A stretch of DNA of 64,000 nt from an uncultured Algibacter sp. (GTDB lineage Bacteria > Bacteroidota > Bacteroidia > Flavobacteriales > Flavobacteriaceae), in NCBI RefSeq assembly GCF_947487575.1, contig NZ_CANKXG010000001.1:414737-478736 (forward strand), read 5' to 3'. Under the pieces are notes generated by a model. That model was not told where the DNA came from and did no database searches. It worked only from the letters and a program-made list of their open reading frames with translations. This document shows, piece by piece, positions 37,207 through 46,212 of this stretch (the first letter of the stretch is position 1; the number at the start of each line of letters is the position of its first letter). The translations under genes and the position numbers were made by a program.

Positions 37207-37854
37207 TTTTTCGCCAAAAGCTAAATCACCAGCATCTCCAAGCCCAGGAACAATATAACCTTTATCATTCAGAATTTCATCAATAGTCGCAATCCATAAA
37301 TGCGTATTATCATCAAAATTTTGTTGAATAAAATCTATACCTTTTTGAGAACCAATAACACTAATTAAATGGATTTCTTTAGGTGTTCCAAAAGGTTTCA
37401 AAGCTTCAAAAGTGGCAATCATCGATTGTCCCGTTGCTAACATGGGGTCGGCCAAAACAAGAGTTTTTCCTTCTAAATTCGGACAAGCTAAATACTCTAC
37501 AATAATTTCAAAACTTTCTGGATTATGTTTATGGTGTCTATATGCTGAAATAAAAGCATTTTCAGCGGTATCAAAATAGTTTAATAATCCATTATGTAAT
37601 GGTACACCAGCTCTTAAAATAGAGCAAAGGACAATATCATTTTCGGGCAAATTAATTTCAGATGTTCCTAAAGGTGTTTTTATTGATTCAGGTTTATAAT
37701 TTAAATTCTTACTCATTTCATAGCCTAATATTTCGCCTATACGTTCAATATTTCTTCTGAATCGCATACTGTCTTTTTGAATATTAACATGTCTAATTTC
37801 AGATAGAAAATTGTTCAAAATGGAATTTTGAAGTGATAAATTATGAATCTTCAT
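37195..37854 (-). CDS. upp: Uracil phosphoribosyltransferase
   Basis: 219 aa. It salvages uracil with PRPP to make UMP. The PRPP loop LVLADPMLATGQSM is near residue 130, and the C-terminal uracil-binding region reads GYIVPGLGDAGDLAFG. CSILRAGVPLHNG is also conserved. It is oriented away from DUF4254, with the intergenic region holding the divergent promoters, and its 3' end overlaps the DUF6427-like gene. Confidence 0.95.
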   Translation of the reverse strand: MKIHNLSLQNSILNNFLSEIRHVNIQKDSMRFRRNIERIGEILGYEMSKNLNYKPESIKTPLGTSEINLPENDIVLCSILRAGVPLHNGLLNYFDTAENAFISAYRHHKHNPESFEIIVEYLACPNLEGKTLVLADPMLATGQSMIATFEALKPFGTPKEIHLISVIGSQKGIDFIQQNFDDNTHLWIATIDEILNDKGYIVPGLGDAGDLAFGEKLQQ

Positions 37855-37949
37855 GGGTTATCGTCTAAATTATGATAGTAAAGTTAATGAAACCCAAGTA
37901 ATATATATTCTCAATCAATTTGAAGTTAAAAATTCTTATATAAATTGCG

Positions 37950-37957
37950 TAGTTTTG
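37950..37957 (+). promoter_or_regulatory. -7 promoter box of the DUF4254 gene
   Basis: TAGTTTTG fits TAnnTTTG, 21 bases before the ATG at 37979. It lies inside the N-terminal extension of the open frame, which supports the downstream start. Confidence 0.5.
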
Positions 37958-37978
37958 TACTTGAAAAAAACGGTAGAT

Positions 37979-38584
37979 ATGTTCACTAGTAAAGCTAACA
38001 AGATATTTCAAGATGTTATTGCAAAATACCACATCATTAACACTGTAGATCAACCTTTTAAAAATGAGTATCCAAAAAGTGATTTGTTAGAGCATTTATT
38101 GTACAGAAAATGTTGGATTGACACGGTACAATGGCATTATGAAGATATTATTCGAGACCCACAAATTAATCCTGTTGCTGCATTAACACTAAAACGTAAA
38201 ATTGATGCTTCAAACCAAGATAGAACTGATATGGTTGAGTATATTGACAGCTATTTTTTAGAACAATATAAAGATGTTTCAGTAAAAGCAGATGCGACTA
38301 TAAATACTGAAAGTCCTGCTTGGGGCGTAGATAGATTATCTATTTTAGCTTTAAAAGTATATCATATGAATGAGGAAGCAACTCGTAATGACGCTTCCGC
38401 GGAACATAAAGCAGCTTGCCAGAAAAAGTTAGATATTTTATTAGAGCAGCGTGTTGATTTATCAACGGCTATTGATACGCTTTTAAGTGATATTGAAAAA
38501 GGAGATAAATACATGAAGGTTTACAAGCAGATGAAGATGTATAATGATGATGAACTAAACCCAGTATTACGTTCTCAAAAATAA
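37979..38584 (+). CDS. DUF4254 family protein
   Basis: 201 aa from the ATG at 37979, giving MFTSKANKIFQDVIAKYH. The open frame reaches back to 37853, but that would overlap upp's start and include a promoter box. The protein is helical and soluble; conserved segments include RKCWIDTVQWHYEDIIRDP and RKIDASNQDRTDMVE. DUF4254 has no established function and is commonly found beside GT9 heptosyltransferase-like genes, as here. A 10-bp perfect palindrome TTCCGCGGAA lies within the gene at 38395-38404. Confidence 0.85.
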   Translation: MFTSKANKIFQDVIAKYHIINTVDQPFKNEYPKSDLLEHLLYRKCWIDTVQWHYEDIIRDPQINPVAALTLKRKIDASNQDRTDMVEYIDSYFLEQYKDVSVKADATINTESPAWGVDRLSILALKVYHMNEEATRNDASAEHKAACQKKLDILLEQRVDLSTAIDTLLSDIEKGDKYMKVYKQMKMYNDDELNPVLRSQK

Positions 38585-38590
38585 CTATTT

Positions 38591-38621
38591 GTCATCCTGA
38601 ACTTGTTTCAGGATCTCATCA
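38591..38621. repeat. Intergenic hairpin repeat (CATCCTGAA family)
   Basis: The segment contains CATCCTGAACTTGTTTCAGG followed by ATCTCATCATC; CCTGAA and TTCAGG pair. It lies between the DUF4254 stop and the GT9 start. A second copy is at 58998-59023. Confidence 0.75.
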
Positions 38622-38632
38622 TCATCTTTGAG

Positions 38633-39649
38633 ATGTCAAAACAAAAACACATTCTAGTAATACGCCTCTCAGCTATGGGAGATGTAGCTATGATGGTTCC
38701 TGTTTTACGGGCATTTATCCAACAACATCCAAATGTTTATATTACTGTTTTAACTAGAGGTTTTTTTAAGCCATTTTTTAAAGATATAGAAAATGTTGAG
38801 GTATTTGAAGCAGATATAAAAGGAAAACATAAAGGTGTTTTTGGTCTGTATAAATTGTCTAAATCACTTAATAAAAAGCAGTTTTATATTGTCGCAGATT
38901 TACACAATGTACTAAGAAGTAAAATATTAAAGAGTTTCATTTCAAATAAGCGTTTCCTTTCTATTAACAAAGGTAGAAAAGAGAAAAAACTATTAATTTC
39001 TGGTAAAGAATTCAAACAACTTAAAACAACACATCAACGATATGCTGATGTTTTTAGAGGGTTAGGTTATGAGGTAGATTTATCAAAACCCAATTTTCCT
39101 GAAAAAGCTGATTTAAGCAATAAACTTCAAAAGTTATTAGGCAATCAGTCCTCAAAACGTATCGGAATTGCACCTTTTGCAGCACATGAAGGAAAGATGT
39201 ATCCTTTAAGTTTAATGAAAGCGGTGATTGAAGTGTTATCTAAAGAATATCAAATTATCTTATTTGGAGGCGGTAAATATGAATCTGAAATTTTAGATGA
39301 ATATGAAAATAGCTTTGACAATATTATAAACTTAGCCGGAAAATTATCTTTAGATGAAGAATTAGATGTTATTTCAAATTTAGAAGCGATGCTTTCTATG
39401 GACTCAGGAAATGCTCATATTGCAGCCATGTTAGGTATAAAAGTGATTACTATTTGGGGTGTAACACATCCTTTTGCTGGTTTTACACCGTTTAATCAAC
39501 CTGAAGATTATGCGTTGGTTGCAGATAGGGATAAGTTTCCATTAGTGCCAACTTCAGTTTACGGTAATAAATATCCAGAAAACTATAAAGAAGCTTCGAG
39601 TAGTATTACTCCAGAAGTTGTAGTTGAAAAAATTAAATCTATAATTTAG
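38633..39649 (+). CDS. Glycosyltransferase family 9 (heptosyltransferase-like)
   Basis: 338 aa from the ATG at 38633, giving MSKQKHILVIRLSAMGDVAM, the ADP-heptose transferase start. The frame is open to 38603, but the extra residues are encoded by a CATCCTGAA repeat. C-terminal LSMDSGNAHIAAMLGIKVI with WGVTHPFAGFTP is the donor-binding motif of WaaC/WaaF relatives. It likely adds a sugar to the lipid A core in the cytoplasm; the exact sugar is not determinable. The gene follows DUF4254 and ends at a long inverted repeat. Confidence 0.88.
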   Translation: MSKQKHILVIRLSAMGDVAMMVPVLRAFIQQHPNVYITVLTRGFFKPFFKDIENVEVFEADIKGKHKGVFGLYKLSKSLNKKQFYIVADLHNVLRSKILKSFISNKRFLSINKGRKEKKLLISGKEFKQLKTTHQRYADVFRGLGYEVDLSKPNFPEKADLSNKLQKLLGNQSSKRIGIAPFAAHEGKMYPLSLMKAVIEVLSKEYQIILFGGGKYESEILDEYENSFDNIINLAGKLSLDEELDVISNLEAMLSMDSGNAHIAAMLGIKVITIWGVTHPFAGFTPFNQPEDYALVADRDKFPLVPTSVYGNKYPENYKEASSSITPEVVVEKIKSII

Positions 39650-39654
39650 AATAC

Positions 39655-39737
39655 TTGTCATTCCTGCTAAGGCAGGAATCCACTTTTAAGTTATTTCATA
39701 TTTAATAAAAAGAGTCCTACCTTAGCAGGAATAACAA
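39655..39737. terminator. Long imperfect inverted repeat between convergent genes
   Basis: Arms 39655-39687 and 39707-39737 are reverse complements with only a few mismatches; each contains the repeat ATTCCTGCTAAGG. T-runs or A-runs flank the short loop, so the structure can terminate GT9 from the left and the ferredoxin reductase gene from the right. It seems to be built from two copies of the TCATTCC family facing each other. Confidence 0.75.
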
Positions 39738-40796
39738 TTAAACATCATCGTAGTCAACAGCAATAGTAGGTGTTGTTGGATGCGCTTGACATGTTAAAAT
39801 TAAACCTTCAGCAACCTCACTTTCAGTAAGTATATTGTTTTGCCTCATAGTAGCTTCACCTTCTGTAACTTTAGCTAAACAACTACTACAAATCCCGCCT
39901 TGACAAGAATACGGAGCGTCTAAATCTTCATCTAAAGCAGCCTCAAGAATGGTTTGTTTTTGAGACATTTCAAAAGTTGAAGTTTCATCATCAACTGTAA
40001 GTGTTATTTTAGTACTTCCAGATGCAACATTTTCCTCAGCTTTAACTTCAGTAGGTTTTGCTGCTTTAAATAATTCGAAATGAATTTTATTTTCATCAAT
40101 ATCATGACCAGTTAAAACATCCTTAACAGTAAGAATCATAGCTTCAGGTCCACAAAGGTAAAAGGCGTCTACTTCAATATGTTTGTGCTTATTTTTCATC
40201 ACATAATTAACCGTGCTTTTTTCAATTCTACCAAAAATAGAATCATCTTCATCCTGCTGGCTAAAAACAAATTGAATTGAAAAACGATCTTTATATGCAT
40301 GTTGCAATTCCAACAGTTCATTTAAAAACATCGTGTCTTTGGTTGTTTTATTACCATAAACCAAAATCACTTTACTATGAACTTCTTCCTCTAAAGCACA
40401 TTTAATAATACCTAAAATAGGCGTTATGCCGCTACCAGCAGCAAAAAGCGCTATGTTTTTTGTTTTTGAATCGTTTGGTTCAAAAGTAAAGCGGCCTTTA
40501 GGTGGTGCTACTTCAATGGTGTCACCAACTTTTAATGTATTATTTGCATAAGCAGAAAAAGTACCATCTTTAACTTCCTTTACAGCAACTTTTAAATGGC
40601 CACTTTTAGGTGATACACAAAGTGAATAATCTCGCCGAATTTCATTGCCGTCAATTTCAGTTTTTAGAGTAATGTATTGTCCTGCTTGAAACGCAAAAAT
40701 GTCTTTAAGATTTTCAGGGAGGTTAAAAGCAATACTAATAGCTTTATCTGTTTCTCTTTTTATATTTTTTACTGAAAGTTTATGGAATGATGACAT
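39738..40796 (-). CDS. PaaE-like 2Fe-2S ferredoxin:NAD(P)H oxidoreductase
   Basis: 352 aa with three domains in order: an FAD-binding ferredoxin-reductase domain (RDYSLCVSP near residue 55), an NAD(P)-binding domain (FAAGSGITPILGII near 118, YLCGPEAM near 215) and a plant-type 2Fe-2S domain with cysteines in YSCQGGICSSC and LTCQAHP. It matches the reductase subunit of phenylacetyl-CoA epoxidase (PaaE) and similar reductases. No paaABCD genes are present, so the electron acceptor here is unknown. It is divergent from the PadR gene. Confidence 0.88.
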   Translation of the reverse strand: MSSFHKLSVKNIKRETDKAISIAFNLPENLKDIFAFQAGQYITLKTEIDGNEIRRDYSLCVSPKSGHLKVAVKEVKDGTFSAYANNTLKVGDTIEVAPPKGRFTFEPNDSKTKNIALFAAGSGITPILGIIKCALEEEVHSKVILVYGNKTTKDTMFLNELLELQHAYKDRFSIQFVFSQQDEDDSIFGRIEKSTVNYVMKNKHKHIEVDAFYLCGPEAMILTVKDVLTGHDIDENKIHFELFKAAKPTEVKAEENVASGSTKITLTVDDETSTFEMSQKQTILEAALDEDLDAPYSCQGGICSSCLAKVTEGEATMRQNNILTESEVAEGLILTCQAHPTTPTIAVDYDDV

Positions 40797-40895
40797 ATAG
40801 ATTAATTTTCAACAAAAATAGTGAAGCCAATAAAAAAATCTCGTTTTTTTCGATAAAAAGTAATACATAGAATTTATATGCATAAATAAATTATG

Positions 40896-40903
40896 TACAT
40901 TTG
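40896..40903 (+). promoter_or_regulatory. -7 promoter box of padR
   Basis: TACATTTG fits TAnnTTTG and ends 7 bases before the ATG at 40911, predicting an almost leaderless mRNA. The upstream ATTTATATGCATAAAT is nearly palindromic and could be a PadR operator. Confidence 0.5.
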
Positions 40904-40910
40904 TTTATCG

Positions 40911-41249
40911 ATGAAAAGCACAAACTTATATAAAGGGAGTCTAGTCACCATTATTTTAAAGCTTTTAAACGAGCATGATAAAATGTATGGCTATGAGATA
41001 ACCCAAAAGGTAAAAGAAATTACAAAAAACGAGCTTCAGTTAACAGAAGGCGCTTTATATCCTGCATTGCATAAACTAGAAGCCCAAGGTTTGTTAGATG
41101 TTGAGGCTTCTAAAGTAGGAAATAGAGTCCGTAAATATTATAAATTGACAGAAGCTGGCACAAAAGAAACAGTAGAAAAACTCGCAGAATTGGAAAGTTA
41201 TATTAGGAACATGCGAGCCTTGGTAAACCCTAAATTTAGGAATGAATAG
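40911..41249 (+). CDS. PadR family transcriptional regulator
   Basis: 112 aa from the ATG at 40911; the frame opens at 40893, but that start lies upstream of the -7 box. The winged-helix domain has GSLVTIILKLL, KMYGYEITQKVKEIT and LTEGALYPALHKLEAQGLL, the PadR signature. Such regulators usually repress exporter genes next to them. The ABC-transporter permease and ATPase genes follow after 86 bases, so autoregulation and control of that exporter is likely. Confidence 0.92.
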   Translation: MKSTNLYKGSLVTIILKLLNEHDKMYGYEITQKVKEITKNELQLTEGALYPALHKLEAQGLLDVEASKVGNRVRKYYKLTEAGTKETVEKLAELESYIRNMRALVNPKFRNE

Positions 41250-41335
41250 TGTAAAATTAAAAATATAAGATTAAAAGAGTGTAACAATTTTAAGTTTTGG
41301 AATACTTACTTTTAAGAAAACTAAAACCACCAAAA

Positions 41336-42814
41336 ATGATAAAACGATTTTTAAGTTTAGAATGGAAGGCCTTTTTTAGGTCTGCTAGTTTTGGAAAAAG
41401 TTTGGGTATTAAAATATTTATGGGGTTTTTAAGCTTATATTTTATTGCTATGTTTCTAGCAATGGGAGTTGGGTTGTATCCAGTGTTAAAAAAAACTTTC
41501 CCTGAAAAAGACCCACTTATACTGGTTAACAGTATGTTGTTCTTTTGGATTATAGGCGATTTGGTTTTTCGTTTTTTCTTCCAAAAACTACCAGTAATGA
41601 GCGTTAAGCCATTACTTACTTTACCAGTAAAAAGAAGTAAGGTTGTAAATTATGTTTTAGGAAAATCGGCAGTATCGTTTTTTAATTATGTGTCATTATT
41701 TGCCATTATCCCGTTTGGTATTACGCTTATCACCAAAGATTATCCAGTTACAAATGTTTTAATTTGGATGCTTGCATTGATTATTGTGGTTTTAATCATA
41801 AACTTCTTAAATTTTATAATAGAAAGTTTTTCAGCAGAAAAAGAATTATCCTTTTTACCAATAGTAGTGGTTGCGGGAGGATTGTATGCTTTAAATCATT
41901 TTGATGTCATCTCTTTTAACGATATTATTGGCAGTGCTTTCAATGCAATATACGATAGTCCTATTTTAATTGTAGTCCCTTTATTAATTCTCATAGTTTG
42001 CTATATTATAAACTTTAAATTATTAAAGCAAAAACTGTTTTTAGATAGTGGTTTAAAAACAAAAATTAAAGAAGTTAATGCTTCAAATTTAGAATGGACA
42101 AAGAATTTTGGAGATATAGCACCTTTTATGCAGTTAGATTTAAAGTTGATTTGGCGTAATAAGCGTACAAAGTCTTCAGTTTGGATGATAGCAATGGGTT
42201 TGCTTTATGGGTTGTTTATTTATACAAATCCGCAATTTAAAACTATGACACCATTTTATGTTTTTGTGGGTGTATTTTCAACAGGAATCTTCTTGATGAA
42301 TTTCGGGCAGTTTATACCAGCTTGGGATAGTAGTTATTATAAACTACTCATGAGTCAAAATCTTAAATACGAACAATACTTAAAGTCAAAATTTACATTA
42401 ATGGCTGTAAGTGTATTGATTATGTTTGTCTTAGGAATTCCTTATGTGTTCTTTGGATGGAAAGTTTTATTTGCTCATTTTGCAGCAGCCATTTATAATA
42501 TTGGTGTTAATACTCATGTTATATTGTTAGGAGGTTCTTATAACAGAAAAAAAATTGATTTAGACAAAAAAGCAGCATTTAATTATCAAGGTACAGGAGC
42601 AGTGCAATGGTTAATTGGTATCCCGTTATTGCTTTTACCTATGGGGTTATTTGCAGCATTTTACTTTCTAATAGGTTTCGAAATAGCATGTTTGGTATTA
42701 ATTATTCTTGGAGTAGTAGGCATTGTATTCCATCAAAAATTAATGAAAACAATTACACAGAAATATTTAGATTCAAAATATAAAATGATTGATGCGTTCG
42801 ATCACGATAACTAA
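41336..42814 (+). CDS. DUF5687-type ABC exporter permease
   Basis: 492 aa from the ATG at 41336, giving MIKRFLSLEWKAFFRSASFG. About ten to twelve membrane helices are seen, with KKLFLDSGLKTK-like loops and the motif LDLKLIWRNKRTKSS in the middle. The DUF5687 call is from memory of flavobacterial proteins. The ATPase gene starts 11 bases later, so the two form an exporter. Substrate unknown; drug or peptide export is typical for PadR-linked systems. Confidence 0.8.
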   Translation: MIKRFLSLEWKAFFRSASFGKSLGIKIFMGFLSLYFIAMFLAMGVGLYPVLKKTFPEKDPLILVNSMLFFWIIGDLVFRFFFQKLPVMSVKPLLTLPVKRSKVVNYVLGKSAVSFFNYVSLFAIIPFGITLITKDYPVTNVLIWMLALIIVVLIINFLNFIIESFSAEKELSFLPIVVVAGGLYALNHFDVISFNDIIGSAFNAIYDSPILIVVPLLILIVCYIINFKLLKQKLFLDSGLKTKIKEVNASNLEWTKNFGDIAPFMQLDLKLIWRNKRTKSSVWMIAMGLLYGLFIYTNPQFKTMTPFYVFVGVFSTGIFLMNFGQFIPAWDSSYYKLLMSQNLKYEQYLKSKFTLMAVSVLIMFVLGIPYVFFGWKVLFAHFAAAIYNIGVNTHVILLGGSYNRKKIDLDKKAAFNYQGTGAVQWLIGIPLLLLPMGLFAAFYFLIGFEIACLVLIILGVVGIVFHQKLMKTITQKYLDSKYKMIDAFDHDN

Positions 42815-42825
42815 ACAACAACATC

Positions 42826-43521
42826 ATGATAACAACTTCTAATTTATCAAAAAAATACAACGCAAATCAAGTTTTAAACATTAAAAACCTTGAAATTCCT
42901 AAAGGGCAAAGTTTTGGTTTAGTTGGTAATAATGGGGCTGGAAAGACGACGTATTTCAGTTTGCTTTTAGATCTAATTCAACCTACAACAGGACATATTG
43001 AAAGCCATGATGTACAAGTAAACAAAAGTGAAGATTGGAAACCTTTTACATCCGCATTTATTGATGAAAGCTTTTTAATAGGATATTTAACTCCCGAAGA
43101 GTATTTCTATTTTATTGGCGAATTACGAGGGCAAAATAAAGCTGATGTTGATTCTCTTGTGTCTCAATTCGAAGATTTTTTTCATGACGAAATATTAGGG
43201 CAAAAAAAGTATTTACGTGATTTAAGTAAGGGGAATCAGAAAAAGGCAGGCATCGTTGCCGCCCTAATAGGCGATCCCGAAGTTATTATTTTAGATGAAC
43301 CTTTTGCAAATTTAGACCCGACAACTCAAATAAGACTTAAAAGTATTATTAAAGAGTTGGCTGAAAAACAAGATATTACGGTATTAATTTCAAGTCATGA
43401 TTTAATGCATGTTACAGATGTTTGTGAGCGAATTGTTGTTTTAGAAAAAGGAGAGGTCGTTAAAGATTTGGTTACTAGCGCTGCAACCTTAAAAGAACTA
43501 GAAGCACATTTTGCTAACTAA
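42826..43521 (+). CDS. ABC transporter ATP-binding protein
   Basis: 231 aa. Walker A is GLVGNNGAGKTT near residue 34; the signature is the variant LSKGNQKKAGI near 127, Walker B is PEVIILDEPFANLDP near 150 and the H-loop is ISSHDLMHV near 190. It powers the DUF5687-type permease encoded just upstream. It is the last gene of the padR-permease-ATPase operon; a 118-base gap follows before sprE. Confidence 0.93.
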   Translation: MITTSNLSKKYNANQVLNIKNLEIPKGQSFGLVGNNGAGKTTYFSLLLDLIQPTTGHIESHDVQVNKSEDWKPFTSAFIDESFLIGYLTPEEYFYFIGELRGQNKADVDSLVSQFEDFFHDEILGQKKYLRDLSKGNQKKAGIVAALIGDPEVIILDEPFANLDPTTQIRLKSIIKELAEKQDITVLISSHDLMHVTDVCERIVVLEKGEVVKDLVTSAATLKELEAHFAN

Positions 43522-43639
43522 TCCATTTGTTTAAAAGTCGTTACATTATTTAGGTAAATACAAAAAGATGCTTATTTTTACCACTCTATATAATAAATAT
43601 AGGAGATTATAGTTATTATTTAGACTAAAAATACCAGCA

Positions 43640-46195
43640 TTGAAGACACCTACTAAAGCCATATTACTAGTTTTAATCCTTACTTTTTTAGCATTTAGTT
43701 GCTCAAGAAAAAAAGATAAATTCATTAATAGAAACTTTCAAGCCATTACTGCAGAATTTAATGCGCTTTACAATGGCTACAATGCCTTAGAGGAAGGCAA
43801 AAAATCACTTAACGAGGCTTATTTTGATAATTATTGGGAAATATTACCCATAGAGCGTATGCAAATTTTTGAAGATATTGTGCTACCTGGCCAGTCTAAA
43901 AACGAAAATTTTGCAAGAGCTGAAGAGAAAGCAGCAAAAGCTATTCAAAAGCATAGCATGAATATTGATGGTAAGGAGAAGAACCCACAAATGGATGAAG
44001 CTTACTTACTTTTAGGTAAAGCTAGATATTTCGACCAGCGTTTTGTTCCAGCTTTAGAAGCCCTGAATTATATTCTTTACAAATACCCTGCAAGCGATAA
44101 GATTAATCAAGCTAAAGTATGGCGAGAAAAAGCAAATATTAGACTAGATAATGATGAATTAGCCATTGAAAACCTTAAACGCCTTTTAAAACAAGAAGAT
44201 TTAGAAGGTCAAGATTTAGCTGATGCAACATCCATACTTGCACAAGCGTATTTAAATACTAAAATTATTGATACAGCTATTACTCAGTTAGAAATAGCAT
44301 CAAACGCTACAAAAAATAATGATGAAAGAGGCCGTTACCGTTTTATTCAAGGACAGTTATATAATAAATTAGGTTATAAAGACAGTGCTAATATTGCTTT
44401 TAATAAAGTTATAGAACTCAATAGAAGAACACCTAGAATCTATATGATTTCGGCTTATTTAGAGAAAGTCAAAAATTTCGATTTTGAAAATGGAAATAAG
44501 TTAGAAGTCACCGAATTACTTACTGAACTTGAAGAAAACAGAGAAAATCGTCCATATCTAGATAAAATTTATCACCAAATTGCAGCCTATCATTTAAAAA
44601 ATGGGTCAGATTCATTGGCAGTTGCGTATTACAATAAATCTTTACGAACAGATACAAGAGACAAGTTACTTAAAGCTAAAAATTATGAAACTTTAGGAGA
44701 TATGAATTTTGATGCTTCAGTTTATGCTGAAGCCGGAGCATATTATGATAGTACTATGAGTAATTTAGTGCTTAATTCCAAGCCATTTCGCGTTATAAAA
44801 CGTAAGCGAGATAATTTAGAAGATGTTATTTATTATGAATCTATTGCTAAAGTAAATGATAGTGTTTTAAGGTTAGTAAATTTAACTGAAGCAGAAAGAT
44901 TGACTTATTTTGAGTCTTTTGTTGAAGATTTAAAGGTTAAAGCTGAAGAAGAAAAAGAAAAACAAGAAGCTGATGAACGTAATAGTGGTTTAGCAACAGT
45001 TAATACCATTGGGTCTCAGGTAAATAAAATAGGGTCTCAATCACAATCAAACATTTTTTATTTTTATAACCCAACAACAATAGCTTATGGTAAAAATGAA
45101 TTTGTGAAATTTTGGGGAGATAGACCACTTGAAGATGATTGGAGATGGTCAACTAAAGGTATTTCTAGTGCTACGGATAATAATGCAACAATTGATGTAG
45201 CTTCATCTGCTTCAGAAGAAGAACGATTTGACCCTCAATTCTATATATCTAAAATTCCTTCTGGAGAAAAAGAAATAGATAGTATATCTAAAGACCGTAA
45301 CTATGCTTATTATCAATTAGGATTAATCTATAAAGAGAAATTTAAAGAATACGAATTAGCAAAGGAGAAATTCCAAAACCTTCTCAACAGTAACCCCGAG
45401 GAAAGACTCATATTACCTTCAAAATATAACTTATATAAGATTTATGAGTTGTTAGGAGAAAATGGAGAAGCATCAATTGCAAAAGATGAAATTATTGCTA
45501 AATATCCAGATTCAAGATATGCAACCATATTAAAGAATCCTGAATTGGTTACCGAACGAGACGAAAATAGCCCTGAAAGCTTATATGAAGCCTTGTACAT
45601 TCAGCATGAAAATCAAGAATATGCCAATGTTATTTCAAAAAGTGAAGCGTATATAAAAACCTTTGATGGCGATGCCATGGCACCAAAGTTTGAATTATTA
45701 AAAGCTACAGCTACAGGCCGTTTATATGGTTATGACGCATACAAAAAAGCAGTTAATTATCTGGCTATTACTTACGCCAACACCTCAGAGGGTAAGCAAG
45801 CTCAAAACATTGAGTCTAATATTTTGCCTAAATTAGCAAGTAAAGAATTTGTTAAGGAAACCGATAGTATACCTGATAATTATAAAGTGATTTTTCAGTT
45901 TAAAGATCAACAGCCAGAAACTATCTCAAGCTTTAAAGAAACATTAGATGAGGTTTTAGAACATGTTAAATATTATAAGTTGAATGCCTCAGTAGATGTG
46001 TATAACCCAAATACAAAACTTGTAGTGGTTCATGGATTGAAAACGGAACAAGTAGCAAAAACTTTTAATCAGTTGTTAACTGAAGAAGATCAAGATAAAA
46101 TAAAAGCCCCTTATTTTGTAGTATCATCTACAAATTATAAAATCATTCAAATTCATAAAAATTTGGATGCCTATTTGAATATCGATAACAATTAA
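43640..46195 (+). CDS. sprE: SprE/PorW-like TPR lipoprotein of the type IX secretion system
   Basis: 851 aa with a lipoprotein signal (LVLILTFLAFSCSRKK, cysteine near residue 21). Next comes NRNFQAITAEFNALYNGYNA and EILPIERMQIFEDI, the conserved start of SprE/PorW, then many TPR-like helical repeats, a charged low-complexity stretch near 430-450, and further repeats to the C-terminus. In Flavobacterium johnsoniae SprE is needed for gliding and T9SS secretion. The start is TTG at 43640; no ATG gives an intact signal peptide. A bactofilin gene follows after 17 bases. Confidence 0.83.
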   Translation: MKTPTKAILLVLILTFLAFSCSRKKDKFINRNFQAITAEFNALYNGYNALEEGKKSLNEAYFDNYWEILPIERMQIFEDIVLPGQSKNENFARAEEKAAKAIQKHSMNIDGKEKNPQMDEAYLLLGKARYFDQRFVPALEALNYILYKYPASDKINQAKVWREKANIRLDNDELAIENLKRLLKQEDLEGQDLADATSILAQAYLNTKIIDTAITQLEIASNATKNNDERGRYRFIQGQLYNKLGYKDSANIAFNKVIELNRRTPRIYMISAYLEKVKNFDFENGNKLEVTELLTELEENRENRPYLDKIYHQIAAYHLKNGSDSLAVAYYNKSLRTDTRDKLLKAKNYETLGDMNFDASVYAEAGAYYDSTMSNLVLNSKPFRVIKRKRDNLEDVIYYESIAKVNDSVLRLVNLTEAERLTYFESFVEDLKVKAEEEKEKQEADERNSGLATVNTIGSQVNKIGSQSQSNIFYFYNPTTIAYGKNEFVKFWGDRPLEDDWRWSTKGISSATDNNATIDVASSASEEERFDPQFYISKIPSGEKEIDSISKDRNYAYYQLGLIYKEKFKEYELAKEKFQNLLNSNPEERLILPSKYNLYKIYELLGENGEASIAKDEIIAKYPDSRYATILKNPELVTERDENSPESLYEALYIQHENQEYANVISKSEAYIKTFDGDAMAPKFELLKATATGRLYGYDAYKKAVNYLAITYANTSEGKQAQNIESNILPKLASKEFVKETDSIPDNYKVIFQFKDQQPETISSFKETLDEVLEHVKYYKLNASVDVYNPNTKLVVVHGLKTEQVAKTFNQLLTEEDQDKIKAPYFVVSSTNYKIIQIHKNLDAYLNIDNN

Positions 46196-46212
46196 CTTAA
46201 CCCCAAATTATT

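Noticed and set aside
38603..38632. Upstream start of the GT9 gene
   Set aside because: The added residues are encoded by a CATCCTGAA repeat, and the conserved N-terminus begins at 38633.
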